A stretch of DNA of 64,000 nt, from assembly GCA_949841365.1 (NCBI GenBank), contig CATKZI010000001.1, forward strand, positions 124,001-188,000, written 5' to 3'. Each line of letters starts with the position of its first letter. Position 1 is the first letter of the stretch. Origin of the DNA: an uncultured Candidatus Melainabacteria bacterium. GTDB lineage: Bacteria > Cyanobacteriota > Vampirovibrionia > Gastranaerophilales > Gastranaerophilaceae. The position numbers were made by a program, and so were the translations under genes. Positions 19,663 through 29,979 of the stretch are shown in pieces. The notes beneath the pieces are model-generated. The model was not told the DNA's origin. It did no database searches and saw nothing but the letters and a program-made list of their open reading frames with translations.

Positions 19663-20472
19663 CGCTTTCGGAATAGAATTTGCAATAATTTCCATTTCTT
19701 CCAATGATGCGTAAACAGCGTGGCATCCGCAGTCTACATACAAGATTTGACCTGTTGTACCTGTAGACAAATCTGATGCTAAATACAAACCTGCTTTACC
19801 AACATCTTCCAACGCAACGTTACGTCCAAGAGGTGCTTTGGCAACAGCAGCTTTAAGCATTTTATCAAATCCTGAAATACCTTTAGCTGCAAGAGTTTTA
19901 ACAGCACCTGCAGAGATACAGTTAACTCTAACACCTTTTTTACCCAAATCAGCTGCCAAATATCTCATTGAAGATTCAAGAGCTGCTTTTGCAACACCCA
20001 TTACGTTGTAGTTAGCAACAACATATTCAGAACCCAGGTAAGTTAATGCAAATACTGAAGCGCCTTCGTTTAAAATAGGTTCAGCATGTTTGCAAAGCGA
20101 GATTAAAGAATAAGCACTTACGCCTAAAGCCAAATCCCAGCCTGCACGTGATGTATCAATAAATCTGCCTTGCAAATCTTCTTTAGCAGCAAATGCTACA
20201 GCGTGAATTACAAAGTCCAATTTACCGTAAACTCTTTCGCATTCTTTAAATACAGCAGCAACTTCATCATCTTTTGTAACGTCACAAGTCATAATAACTT
20301 TTGCGCCCATTTCTTCTGCCAAAGGTCTTACACGTTTTTCCATAGCTTCACCGGCATATGTAAAAGCGATATCAGCACCTGCTTCATAAAGTTGTTTTGC
20401 AATAGCGTAGGCAATTCCGTGAGTATTTGAAACTCCGAAAATAACCCCTTTTTTACCTTCCATTAATTTCAT
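19660..20472 (-). CDS. fabI: Enoyl-[acyl-carrier-protein] reductase (NADH)
   Basis: KKGVIFGVSNTHGIAYAIAKQLYEAGADIAFTYAGEAMEKRVRPLAEEMGA; AAKGISGFDKML. Confidence 0.95.
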   Translation of the reverse strand: MKLMEGKKGVIFGVSNTHGIAYAIAKQLYEAGADIAFTYAGEAMEKRVRPLAEEMGAKVIMTCDVTKDDEVAAVFKECERVYGKLDFVIHAVAFAAKEDLQGRFIDTSRAGWDLALGVSAYSLISLCKHAEPILNEGASVFALTYLGSEYVVANYNVMGVAKAALESSMRYLAADLGKKGVRVNCISAGAVKTLAAKGISGFDKMLKAAVAKAPLGRNVALEDVGKAGLYLASDLSTGTTGQILYVDCGCHAVYASLEEMEIIANSIPKA

Positions 20473-20618
20473 AAAATTTTTCTCCCTTTAATACAAAATA
20501 AATTTTACCAAAAAATATTTATAAAAGCAAATATTAATAATTGTAACAACATGCAAACATGCTGAAATCGTGCGTTTTCGTAAGTTTTTATATATTTAAG
20601 AGAGTATTAAGGAGAGCT

Positions 20619-22421
20619 ATGGGCGTTTCAAACGTATACAATCAAGCAAAATTAAATGCCGTCGCAGCGATTAAATCTAATTTAACTGCGAAAGGCACTA
20701 AAAAAGCTGCCGATTCCCAAAAGCCTTCATACTTAAAATTATCAGGTTCAGTTTTTGATGCTCCCGGTGTAAGAGATAACAAACCTGCCACAACTTTGGC
20801 AAACTTGAATACAACAGCAAGCTTGGCAGACCTTAATAAACGACCAATTGCCAGAGCTCAAGGCAGTGGTTCAAATGACAACTCAAATCCGGAAACACCT
20901 TCAAGTGCATCAGAAGGCAGAGCTGCTGCAGCTAAAGGTGAACAACAAGCTGATAGCCTTCGTGCTCAGGCATCACAAGTACAATCTCAACAAAAAACCG
21001 TTAAGCAATTCAGCTTCGGAGCACAAAAATTAGATGCATCAATTGTAAAAGATGATAAGATTTTTACAAAAAAATTAAAAACGCAGGAAGCAGAATTCAT
21101 AAAAGATAATCAAACTATAACAAAGCTTGTTAAAGAAAATGAAGAAGCTCAAAAAGAAGTCGATGATGCACAACACGAACTTGACTCATTACTGGCTAGA
21201 AATTCATTTTCTATGGGCGGAAGTAACTCAACTTCAGGAAGCAGTGATGACCAAGCTAAAATTACCGAATTACAAACTTTTATCGGTTCTAAAGTCGGTA
21301 TAATGCAGGCTAATGGCAAAGTTGTTTATTCACTTCAAAGAAGTCAGAAAAGAACACTGACAAGTATGAACAGAACAAACAATCAGTTTGTAAAAGTTCA
21401 TAAAAAAAACACAAAAGCTATTAACCAACAACAAGGTGAAACAAATAAAGTAATTAAGTTTGCAGGCGAAGTTGAAAAATACAGTCAGCTTGCGCAAGTC
21501 GGCGGTCAAACCTTACAAACCTTAGGCAATTTAATGCAAATGGCAGGTTCAACTCCATGGACAGCATGGATGGTTCCTGTCGGTACGGTAATGGCTAAAG
21601 TCGGTACAGTATTAGAACTTGTAGGTAATTATGGTATGGCAGCTGCAAACTTAACAAAAACAGCTGCATATGCTGCCGAAGGTAATTTAATGGGTGCAAT
21701 GCAAAGCGCCGCAATGGCAATTCAAACAGGTGCTGCAGCTGTAAAAGGTACTCAAAACTTTAAAAAAGATTTTGCTCAAATAGATACAAACGCTAACGAA
21801 GTACTTAACAAAAACGCTGCAAATAAAGCCGCAAAACAACAAGTTGAACAAATGAAAAACAGTGGTGCAGATTTTAATGGAATGTCTGAAAAAGACATGA
21901 GAAAAGCTATCAGTAATGATTTGCAATCTCAGATGAACGGCGAAAATGCAACTTTAAACAGAGCTGATTTATTTAAAGATGGTCAACTAACTGATGCAGG
22001 AAAAACAGCTGCCGGAAAATCTGCAACAGATGTCGGCAATGAATATACATCACAACGCGGCAAAAAAGGTGCTACTGATAAATCTGCACGTAAAGCAACT
22101 CTTAATACATTTAAAAACAAAGCATCAGGAACTAAATCTTCAACAAACTGGGCTGATAACATGAACAAATTTACTCAAACAATGACATCTTTCGCTCAGA
22201 TGTATATGATGTTTAACGGTGGCGGATCTATGATGGGCATGATGGGTAGTTCTATGCCGAGTATGAATAACATGATGAGATTTGGAAATTCTATGATGGG
22301 TATGGGCAACATGAGATACGTAAATAACGGAATGGGTTATGCAGGAAACACAAGCCACTCAACAAGAAAGCGTCAAAACCCTTATGCAACCAGACACTTA
22401 ACAAGAAGTGCCAGAGCATAA
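20619..22421 (+). CDS. Large hypothetical coiled-coil protein with Met/Gly-rich C-terminus
   Basis: ORF with RBS aaggagagct; coiled-coil-like centre; tail MMGMMGSSMPSMNNMMRFGNSMMGMGNM. Confidence 0.7.
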   Translation: MGVSNVYNQAKLNAVAAIKSNLTAKGTKKAADSQKPSYLKLSGSVFDAPGVRDNKPATTLANLNTTASLADLNKRPIARAQGSGSNDNSNPETPSSASEGRAAAAKGEQQADSLRAQASQVQSQQKTVKQFSFGAQKLDASIVKDDKIFTKKLKTQEAEFIKDNQTITKLVKENEEAQKEVDDAQHELDSLLARNSFSMGGSNSTSGSSDDQAKITELQTFIGSKVGIMQANGKVVYSLQRSQKRTLTSMNRTNNQFVKVHKKNTKAINQQQGETNKVIKFAGEVEKYSQLAQVGGQTLQTLGNLMQMAGSTPWTAWMVPVGTVMAKVGTVLELVGNYGMAAANLTKTAAYAAEGNLMGAMQSAAMAIQTGAAAVKGTQNFKKDFAQIDTNANEVLNKNAANKAAKQQVEQMKNSGADFNGMSEKDMRKAISNDLQSQMNGENATLNRADLFKDGQLTDAGKTAAGKSATDVGNEYTSQRGKKGATDKSARKATLNTFKNKASGTKSSTNWADNMNKFTQTMTSFAQMYMMFNGGGSMMGMMGSSMPSMNNMMRFGNSMMGMGNMRYVNNGMGYAGNTSHSTRKRQNPYATRHLTRSARA

Positions 22422-22423
22422 TA

Positions 22424-22451
22424 AAAAGAGCTAACCGAAGTCAGCTCTTTT
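22424..22451. terminator. Bidirectional terminator
   Basis: aaaaagagct..accgaagt..agctctttttt. Confidence 0.75.
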
Positions 22452-22457
22452 TTATTG

Positions 22458-25400
22458 CTATTGCATATATGATACATGGTTGTTTCGATGTGCTGTCTGT
22501 TCTTTAAGCATTATGTTCATATATAATATCTTGTTTGCAGTTGCCTGATCAAGATTTATGAACTCTGTTCCGGCACGTCTGTCTGTCGCTGATACAATTT
22601 TTACGTCAGTATTAATATTCAAATCACCGTAAGAAATTTGTACAGGAACTACGTCACCTACTTTTAGATTATTGTTGTGAGATACTGCCATACCGCCTCT
22701 TGAAATATCAAGAACAGAATTTATTTTAGCATTATCAGCCAAGTTAATAGGTGTTTGACTTTCGTTTGCATTGAATCTCATATGCTGACGTTTGTCTATA
22801 CCATAGATAGGATTATCTAAAACTCTTTGTTTATAGACTTCTTTACCCCAGTTTCTATCGTCATCAACATCGGGATCAGTATCTGTGTCCATATCGATAT
22901 CTGTATCTAAGTCAGTGTCAGTGTCGGTATCTGTATCTGTATCACTATCAGAATCATTATCAGTGTCATTATCAACATCTGTATCCGTATCTGTGTCAAT
23001 ATCAGTATCTGTATCGATATCGGTATCTGTGTCTAAGTCTGTATCGGTGTCATTATCCGTATCAGTATCAATGTCGGTATCTGCATCGGTGTCAGTATCC
23101 AAATCAGTATCACTATCAACATCTGTATCCGTATCAGTATCCGTATCAATATCAGTATCGGTGTCTAAGTCTGTGTCAGTGTCATTATCCGTATCCGTAT
23201 CATTGTCGGTATCAGTATCAATATCTGTATCCAAATCGGTATCACTATCCATGTCAGTATCAATATCAGTGTCACTGTCTACATCAGTATCCGTGTCTGT
23301 GTCAATATCAGTATCAGTATCGATATCGGTATCGGTGTCTAAATCTGTGTCAGTGTCATTATCCGTATCCGTATCGGTATCCGTGTCCATATCGGTATCT
23401 GTATCCAAGTCCGTATCGATATCAGTATCGGTATCCGTATCGGTGTCTAAGTCAGTATCGGTATCGGTGTCCATATCAGTATCCGTGTCGATATCTGTAT
23501 CTGTATCCATATCGGTGTCTGTGTCAGCATCAGTATCGGTATCGGTATCCGTGTCCATATCGGTATCTGTATCCAAGTCCGTATCGATATCAGTGTCGGT
23601 ATCTGTATCGGTGTCTAAGTCAGTATCGGTATCGGTGTCCATATCAGTATCCGTGTCGATATCTGTATCTGTATCCATATCGGTGTCTGTGTCAGCATCA
23701 GTATCGGTATCGGTATCTGTATCAACAACGATTTCTTCATCTTCAGGTACTACAAGGTTATCATCATCATCTTCTGTACCTTTATCTCTATCATCACGAA
23801 CGCCGTCATAATCTTTATCATTACCTTGAGAACTTCCGCCATAATAGTAATTACGATCTTCAGCATCTTCTCCGATTGCTAAAACATCCTCAGGTCTAAC
23901 AGCTTTTGCTCTGATTGAAATATCTTTACCTGCAAGTGTTTTAATCGGATTTGTTGTTCCATCTTTTACATAAGTAGAAACACCGCCTTCTCTATGTTTA
24001 CCCATATTGAAGTAGTAACCGCCTGCGTAAGCATTATCTGCAACAAGAGTTAAATCTTGTTCGTGAGCTGGTCTGCCTTCACCTTTTCCATTAATTCTGC
24101 CGTTTTTAACAACGATTGTAGAATCTGCAGCGTGTTCATATTCGGGAGCTTCAGACGGAATTAATTTACTTCCTAAATCTAAAGCTGTTAATTTAACTTT
24201 GTTCGGAGCAATATTTCTGTTCACACCATAATAATCACGCGGATATGTAGGAACAATACCTAAATTATTGATATACATATTTTTACCGCGGGTTGTAATA
24301 TTAATATTATTTGGAGCAGTAGTTTCTCGAATATATACATCACCTGAGAACTCTGCATTAATGTTGCCTGTTCTTGAAATTAACGCACAAACATTTGTAT
24401 TAAGTTTTTCACCGTTATCCGCATCCATTCCCTTAACATTGATATCCTTAATTGCAAGCATATCAACACCTTGACGCGGTTTATTTATGTTATTAAGATC
24501 ATGCGGTTTTGTTGCATCATCACCGTCAAATATCGGAGAAACACCGTTTTGTCTGAATGTCAAAGCTTTTCCTGTTTCACCAATGTTACCACTTGAAATA
24601 ATAGAAATGCCCGTACCTTCAATATTAGGTTTAGTATTATCAGAAGCTCTGTTTACAATATCAAAAGCTCTTGAACCCTTAACTGAACTGTCTGCAAGAA
24701 GAATAACTTTACCATCGGCTTTAATTTGATCAACTTTTAAATCAGTATCTAAACTTGCAAGGTTTACAAGAGAATTTCTGCCGGAGCTGATTGCTTTAAC
24801 AGTTCCTTTTACGTTTGTATTAATTGATTTTGTCAAATCTCTTGCATTTGTTCCGATACCTGTACATACGCCACCGTCGCAATTACCGAGGTCTTTGCCG
24901 ATTGCACCGTTTGTTGTGTTAATATCTAAATTACCGTTTGCTTTTATGAGATTTGCTTTTGTTCCGTAATTATAAACATTACCGTTATTAACTTTAATAT
25001 TAACATTACCTGTTGAGTTTAAGAAATCTTTGCCTGTATTATATCCGATTACAACATTAGAATTTTTGTTATCGATATTGATACCTTTAGCATTAACATG
25101 TCCTCTAACTTTTATACCATCAGCACCGCTATTGGTTAAATAAGCTGCGTTTGTTGTATCAGTTAATCTTGCACCATTTTCAATAACAATACCTTTTGAA
25201 CCTGTATTTGAAACGATTATATTTCCGCCTGTATTGTTCAATCTGCCTGTTGATGCAATTAAAATACCTGTCCCTGTATTATCAAGCGAAAGCACACCGT
25301 TTTTATTTTTCATTTCACCTGAAACATTAATGCTTCCGTCTTTATTTACAAGCAAAGTTTTTCCGTTGGCATTCAAAGTTTTACCTGAAACTGTTATACC

Positions 25401-26234
25401 CTTTGAACCTTCATTTGTAATTTCAATGTTACCTTTACCAAAGTTTTTCAATGTACCTGCAACATTAGTTCCGCCATTAGCTCCATAAGAAACAATTTTA
25501 ATGTTTCCATTTGAATTTGTATATGAATTTGCATTCATATTATCTGTTTTAACTAATTGATCAAACAGATTTTTTGCCTGAGCGTGTGAAATAAGTTTTG
25601 TTGCATCTTTAACTCCTGCCATAACAAGAGCATTATTTGAAATATCGACATTAGCAGCATCAATATTTACAAAGTTACGTGCAAGAACACTACCGTCAAT
25701 TTTAACTGTTGCATCACCATGCCCGAGACGTTCAGCATATTTTGATGTTAAAGAAGGAATTCTTACATCGCTTTTATATTTTTCGTAAGATGTACTGTCA
25801 GGTGTATAAACAGATAAAGAACCTACGTTCAATACCCCGCTTGACCCTACAACCATACCTTTCGGGGAAATAAATACAACATGCCCGTTACTGTTTAAAT
25901 TACCGTTTTTTGTTACGGCATTCACAATACCGTTGATATTAATCTGATTATCAATAAGGTTTAAAAATGTATTAATATCCACACCTTTATTTCCGTCATG
26001 GAATATTAAATTAGCGACATCACCCTCGCTTAAATCAAAATACATACCTTTTCTATAACCGATATCGCCGTTTGTTGCATCAGGGGTAATATTATATATA
26101 TTACCATTTTGAGTAACTCCCGCACCCGATATATTAGTTGCCAAAACCTGTAAACAGAAAGATTGTTGCAAGAAGAAACAGAATGTTAATGCTGAAGCAA
26201 CAACTTTTCTTTTACCGTCTTTTATCTGAAGCAT
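22458..26234 (-). CDS. Filamentous haemagglutinin-like adhesin with (DT)n repeat and C-terminal PilZ domain
   Basis: Signal peptide; TPS/FHA-like GNIYNITPDATNGDIGYRKGMYFDLSEGDVANLIF...GHVVFISPKGMVVGSSGVLNVGSLSV; DTDTD repeat; PilZ RQHMR...DISRGG. Confidence 0.85.
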   Translation of the reverse strand: MLQIKDGKRKVVASALTFCFFLQQSFCLQVLATNISGAGVTQNGNIYNITPDATNGDIGYRKGMYFDLSEGDVANLIFHDGNKGVDINTFLNLIDNQININGIVNAVTKNGNLNSNGHVVFISPKGMVVGSSGVLNVGSLSVYTPDSTSYEKYKSDVRIPSLTSKYAERLGHGDATVKIDGSVLARNFVNIDAANVDISNNALVMAGVKDATKLISHAQAKNLFDQLVKTDNMNANSYTNSNGNIKIVSYGANGGTNVAGTLKNFGKGNIEITNEGSKGITVSGKTLNANGKTLLVNKDGSINVSGEMKNKNGVLSLDNTGTGILIASTGRLNNTGGNIIVSNTGSKGIVIENGARLTDTTNAAYLTNSGADGIKVRGHVNAKGINIDNKNSNVVIGYNTGKDFLNSTGNVNIKVNNGNVYNYGTKANLIKANGNLDINTTNGAIGKDLGNCDGGVCTGIGTNARDLTKSINTNVKGTVKAISSGRNSLVNLASLDTDLKVDQIKADGKVILLADSSVKGSRAFDIVNRASDNTKPNIEGTGISIISSGNIGETGKALTFRQNGVSPIFDGDDATKPHDLNNINKPRQGVDMLAIKDINVKGMDADNGEKLNTNVCALISRTGNINAEFSGDVYIRETTAPNNINITTRGKNMYINNLGIVPTYPRDYYGVNRNIAPNKVKLTALDLGSKLIPSEAPEYEHAADSTIVVKNGRINGKGEGRPAHEQDLTLVADNAYAGGYYFNMGKHREGGVSTYVKDGTTNPIKTLAGKDISIRAKAVRPEDVLAIGEDAEDRNYYYGGSSQGNDKDYDGVRDDRDKGTEDDDDNLVVPEDEEIVVDTDTDTDTDADTDTDMDTDTDIDTDTDMDTDTDTDLDTDTDTDTDIDTDLDTDTDMDTDTDTDTDADTDTDMDTDTDIDTDTDMDTDTDTDLDTDTDTDTDIDTDLDTDTDMDTDTDTDTDNDTDTDLDTDTDIDTDTDIDTDTDTDVDSDTDIDTDMDSDTDLDTDIDTDTDNDTDTDNDTDTDLDTDTDIDTDTDTDTDVDSDTDLDTDTDADTDIDTDTDNDTDTDLDTDTDIDTDTDIDTDTDTDVDNDTDNDSDSDTDTDTDTDTDLDTDIDMDTDTDPDVDDDRNWGKEVYKQRVLDNPIYGIDKRQHMRFNANESQTPINLADNAKINSVLDISRGGMAVSHNNNLKVGDVVPVQISYGDLNINTDVKIVSATDRRAGTEFINLDQATANKILYMNIMLKEQTAHRNNHVSYMQ
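22870..23735 (-). repeat. (Asp-Thr)n coding repeat with about 168-bp higher-order duplication
   Basis: Hexanucleotide-like GAYACN array; block ADTDTDMDTDTDIDTDTDMDTDTDTDLDTDTDTDTDIDTDLDTDTDMDTDTDTDTD occurs twice in tandem. Confidence 0.9.
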
Positions 26235-26372
26235 GTTTATATATCCTTTCAAATTCCCTAATCAATATGTGTCAATTCTAGCAAGAGCACAAATGATTTT
26301 CCATTTTTTATTACAAATATTTAATATATTTAAAATCGTGAAAAAAATTTTTTGCCAGAATGTAAACAAATA

Positions 26373-27833
26373 TTAACCAATTTCAGGACGCTTCATCACT
26401 GTTTTTGCCAATGTAAAATAAATTCCATAGAAAACTGCAAGCAAACTTAACATTTCAAACAAAGCAGGCAATGAAAGGAACTTGTCATACAGATAGTAAA
26501 TTACTCCGCAGGGAACTAAAGATATAAATATTCTATTCAAAGTTAATTTCGGATAAATAAGTCTTAGTCCGGGCAACACAATAATTATACTCAACAAGAA
26601 GTATGAAAAATTAGCAGATAATGTTGCAATTCCGACTCCGACAAGTCCGTATTGAGGAATTAAAAGAATATTTAAAACTACCCCGACAATACCCGATGTC
26701 AATTTAATTATAAAATCTATATAAGTTTTGTTTGCGAGGTGATACTGCAATGTTGTGTAATCAGCCAATGCCATAAAAAATGTTCCAAACGCAAAATAAG
26801 GAACGAGTTTAAATGCATCCAAAAACTTGTCGTTAGACGAAAGCATTTGAACATAATCAACAGAATACAAAGAAATTACTGTAATTGCAGGAAGCGCAAT
26901 CAAAACAAAATACCCTGTAAAACGGGAAATTAACGGTCTTACATCAATTTTTTCCTCGTACATATTAATAATTCGCGGGATTGCAGCAACAGTAATTATA
27001 GAAAATATAGTCATCAATAAAGGCAAAGTTAATCCGTATGCAACACCGACAATTCCGACTTGTGAAAATCCATGGATACTGTTCATAATAAATTTGTTAC
27101 TCTGGTTAATAATCCATGCACTCAAAGAAGTTGCGGCAATCGGAACTCCATACATCATAATCGGCATAACAGAATGCCATTCAATTTTCTGCAATTTAAA
27201 CCATGACAAAATGTTACTCTGAAAAATCAACAAAATATCGGTTAAAGTAATTGAAATTGCCATACCTAAAAGCAAAGCTGCAGCCCCCATGTGAAAAACC
27301 TTCACAAAGAATATTGAAATCAAAATTGTCATAAACTGATTTGCAATGGTAGAAATCGTAAAAGAAATAGATTTCAACTGCGCTCTTAAAAGCTGAAACA
27401 AAAGCGCCCTTATGGCAACAGGGATAATTAATAACAATATTGCAAAAAAGTATTTTACAGGAATATGGAAAAATTCATAAAAATTATTCCTGAAAATATA
27501 TGACAAAATAAACATTAAAATCAAATTTGAAGTTAGCATTGCAACAAGAGTTGTCAAATATTTCGGCATATCCTGAGTCATCTGATGGTGTTTAAAAAAT
27601 CTTAAACCGGACAACCCTACCCAATCCGAGAATATAATACAAAGAAATGACAAAACTGCAATAGATAAAGAATACAGTCCGTATTGTTCAGGCGAAAGCA
27701 AAGCCGTATAAACAGGAACAAAAATTGCGTTGCCAATCATCCCGATAATCTTTGACGGCGAGTATTTCACCATATCTCTAAAAATTGCTTTTAACTGTTC
27801 TTTTTCAACTTCTCTGTTTTCTACAAATTCCAT
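26373..27833 (-). CDS. Oligosaccharide flippase / polysaccharide biosynthesis protein (Wzx-like)
   Basis: Multi-TM protein; PEQYGLYSLSIAVLSFL N-terminal pattern of polysaccharide flippases. Confidence 0.85.
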   Translation of the reverse strand: MEFVENREVEKEQLKAIFRDMVKYSPSKIIGMIGNAIFVPVYTALLSPEQYGLYSLSIAVLSFLCIIFSDWVGLSGLRFFKHHQMTQDMPKYLTTLVAMLTSNLILMFILSYIFRNNFYEFFHIPVKYFFAILLLIIPVAIRALLFQLLRAQLKSISFTISTIANQFMTILISIFFVKVFHMGAAALLLGMAISITLTDILLIFQSNILSWFKLQKIEWHSVMPIMMYGVPIAATSLSAWIINQSNKFIMNSIHGFSQVGIVGVAYGLTLPLLMTIFSIITVAAIPRIINMYEEKIDVRPLISRFTGYFVLIALPAITVISLYSVDYVQMLSSNDKFLDAFKLVPYFAFGTFFMALADYTTLQYHLANKTYIDFIIKLTSGIVGVVLNILLIPQYGLVGVGIATLSANFSYFLLSIIIVLPGLRLIYPKLTLNRIFISLVPCGVIYYLYDKFLSLPALFEMLSLLAVFYGIYFTLAKTVMKRPEIG

Positions 27834-27834
27834 T

Positions 27835-29133
27835 TTATACTATTACTCCAAATAAATCATATTCATCTGCGCGTTCTATTTTGACATTTTCAATATCTCC
27901 CGGAACAACAGGCTCTGAAGATGATGCATAAACCATTCCGTCAATTTCGGGGGCATCGTGCTGAGAACGCATCAATACTACCCCGTCATCGGTATAACCT
28001 TCTACAATACACGGAATAGTTCTGCCCACATAACCTGCATTAATTTCTTTAGAAATTTTCTGCTGTAATTTCATTAATTTATTATGTCTTTGTTTTTTAA
28101 TCTTCGCGGGAACTTGCTCTGTCATTGAATAAGATGCAGTATCTTTCTCTCTTGAATATTGGAAAACACCCATTTTTTCAAATCTCATTTTCTTAACAAA
28201 TTCATAAAGTTCATTAAACTGCTCATCTGTTTCTCCGGGATATCCGACAATAAATGCAGTTCTTACCGCAACATCGGGAATTTTTGCCCTGATTTTGTTT
28301 ACAAGAACCTCATAATCCATAACAGGACGGCGCATCGCTTTCAAAATTTCAGCATTTGAATGCTGGAGCGGAATATCCACATATTTAGCAACCTTATCCA
28401 AACGTGCCATTGCATCAATAAGTTCATCCGTCATTTGAGAAGGATATGCATACATAATTCTAATCCATCCCAAACCTTCAATTTCATTTAACTGTTCAAG
28501 AAGCTGGGGAAGCATTTGTTTACCGTATAAATCAATTCCGTAACCTGTAGTATCCTGTGCAATAAGAACAATTTCCGTTACGCCTTTTTTAACAAGCGCT
28601 TTTGCTTCTTCCACAACACTTTCCATTGTACGCGAATGATATTCCCCTCTAAGATTCGGAATAATACAATATCCGCAATGATAATTACAACCGTCAGCGA
28701 TTTTTATATAAGAACTTGCTCCGACTGTAATCTGCTGTCTTTCAATATTTTCAGGATACAAATAATTAGGTTTTTCGGAAACTTTTGAAACATAACCGTT
28801 CACAACCTGCTCTACCACATTGACAATTTCTTTAATATCGGAAGTTCCGACCATGCCTGCAATTTCAGGAATAGCTTTTTTCAATTCGCCTTTATATTTT
28901 TGAGGCAGACATCCCGTTACAATAACTTTTTTACCGCTCTGCGCAACCTGCAAAATTGTCTGAACAGACTCCTGTTCGGCATCATGAATAAACGAGCAGG
29001 TGTTTATGACAACAATATCAGCTTCGTTTTCGTCCAAAGTAATTTGATGTCCGTTTTGAGCCAGAAGCCCGAGCATCAATTCGCTGTCAACTAAATTTTT
29101 TGCACATCCGTGATTTAATAAAGCAATTTTCAT
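27835..29133 (-). CDS. rimO: Ribosomal protein S12 methylthiotransferase RimO
   Basis: MKIALLNHGCAKNLVDSELMLG; radical SAM CNYHCGYCIIPNLRGEYHSR. Confidence 0.95.
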   Translation of the reverse strand: MKIALLNHGCAKNLVDSELMLGLLAQNGHQITLDENEADIVVINTCSFIHDAEQESVQTILQVAQSGKKVIVTGCLPQKYKGELKKAIPEIAGMVGTSDIKEIVNVVEQVVNGYVSKVSEKPNYLYPENIERQQITVGASSYIKIADGCNYHCGYCIIPNLRGEYHSRTMESVVEEAKALVKKGVTEIVLIAQDTTGYGIDLYGKQMLPQLLEQLNEIEGLGWIRIMYAYPSQMTDELIDAMARLDKVAKYVDIPLQHSNAEILKAMRRPVMDYEVLVNKIRAKIPDVAVRTAFIVGYPGETDEQFNELYEFVKKMRFEKMGVFQYSREKDTASYSMTEQVPAKIKKQRHNKLMKLQQKISKEINAGYVGRTIPCIVEGYTDDGVVLMRSQHDAPEIDGMVYASSSEPVVPGDIENVKIERADEYDLFGVIV

Positions 29134-29172
29134 GAAAAGTTTCCTCTTTGAAACCACTTTATCATGAATAAA

Positions 29173-29979
29173 TTATTTTGTAATCATTACTCTGGATAAT
29201 TTAAACTTTATAAGCTTATTCTGCAATCCAAACGGCAGCCTTGAAACAAATTCCGCCACTTTAGCATCACGTCCCACACAATATGAAGGTTTAGGATTTT
29301 TCATCGCATCAACTTTTACAATCAAATCAACCACTTTTTCAACATTTAAACCTTTTTTACCGTTTTCAGAAGCATTTGAAACCATATATTTCATCTCGTT
29401 TTCATAGCCCTGACAGCCTTCAATAGAAGATTTGTTTGACTCGATTGATTTTTCCCATAAAGGTGTTGCAATAACCCCCGGTTTTATTGAAACAATCTCC
29501 AAACCGCTTTCTAATGCCATAGCATTAAACAAAATATCCATAGCTCTTTTTGAAGCACAGTATGGTGCAACAAACGGGAAAATTCCAAAACTCGACATTG
29601 AACTTATGTTAATAACCCTGCCGAGTAACGTTTTTAAACGTTGTGTCAAATCTAAATGAGAAAAAGTGTTAACTTCAAACTGTTCCCTGATTCTCTCAAC
29701 GGGAAGTTGTTCCATCACCCCCGCGACAACGCATCCTGCAACATTAATCAAAGTATCAATCTTTTCTGTTTTTGACTTAATATAAGCAGCAGCCTGCGCA
29801 ACAGTTTCCCTTTTCGCCATATCAATATAAAAAGGAATTGCACCCATTGCTTCAAGTTCCTGCACATATTTTTCATTACGGTACCCTGCAAAAACAATAT
29901 TGTCTTTAACAAATCTTTTTAATAAAGCCTTGCCAATACCTGAAGTTGCGCCTGTAATTACATAAGTTTTTTTCATCAT
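29173..29979 (-). CDS. SDR family oxidoreductase
   Basis: TGATSGIGKALLKRF; YCASKRAMD. Confidence 0.9.
   Translation of the reverse strand: MMKKTYVITGATSGIGKALLKRFVKDNIVFAGYRNEKYVQELEAMGAIPFYIDMAKRETVAQAAAYIKSKTEKIDTLINVAGCVVAGVMEQLPVERIREQFEVNTFSHLDLTQRLKTLLGRVINISSMSSFGIFPFVAPYCASKRAMDILFNAMALESGLEIVSIKPGVIATPLWEKSIESNKSSIEGCQGYENEMKYMVSNASENGKKGLNVEKVVDLIVKVDAMKNPKPSYCVGRDAKVAEFVSRLPFGLQNKLIKFKLSRVMITK

Noticed and set aside
22870-23735. CRISPR-like periodic repeat
   Set aside because: Periodicity is 6 bp coding microsatellite without unique spacers; no cas genes in the window.
22885-23811. 308-aa SVSVSVS-rich ORF on the plus strand
   Set aside because: Antisense mirror of the (DT)n repeat of the adhesin; no RBS, low-complexity artefact.
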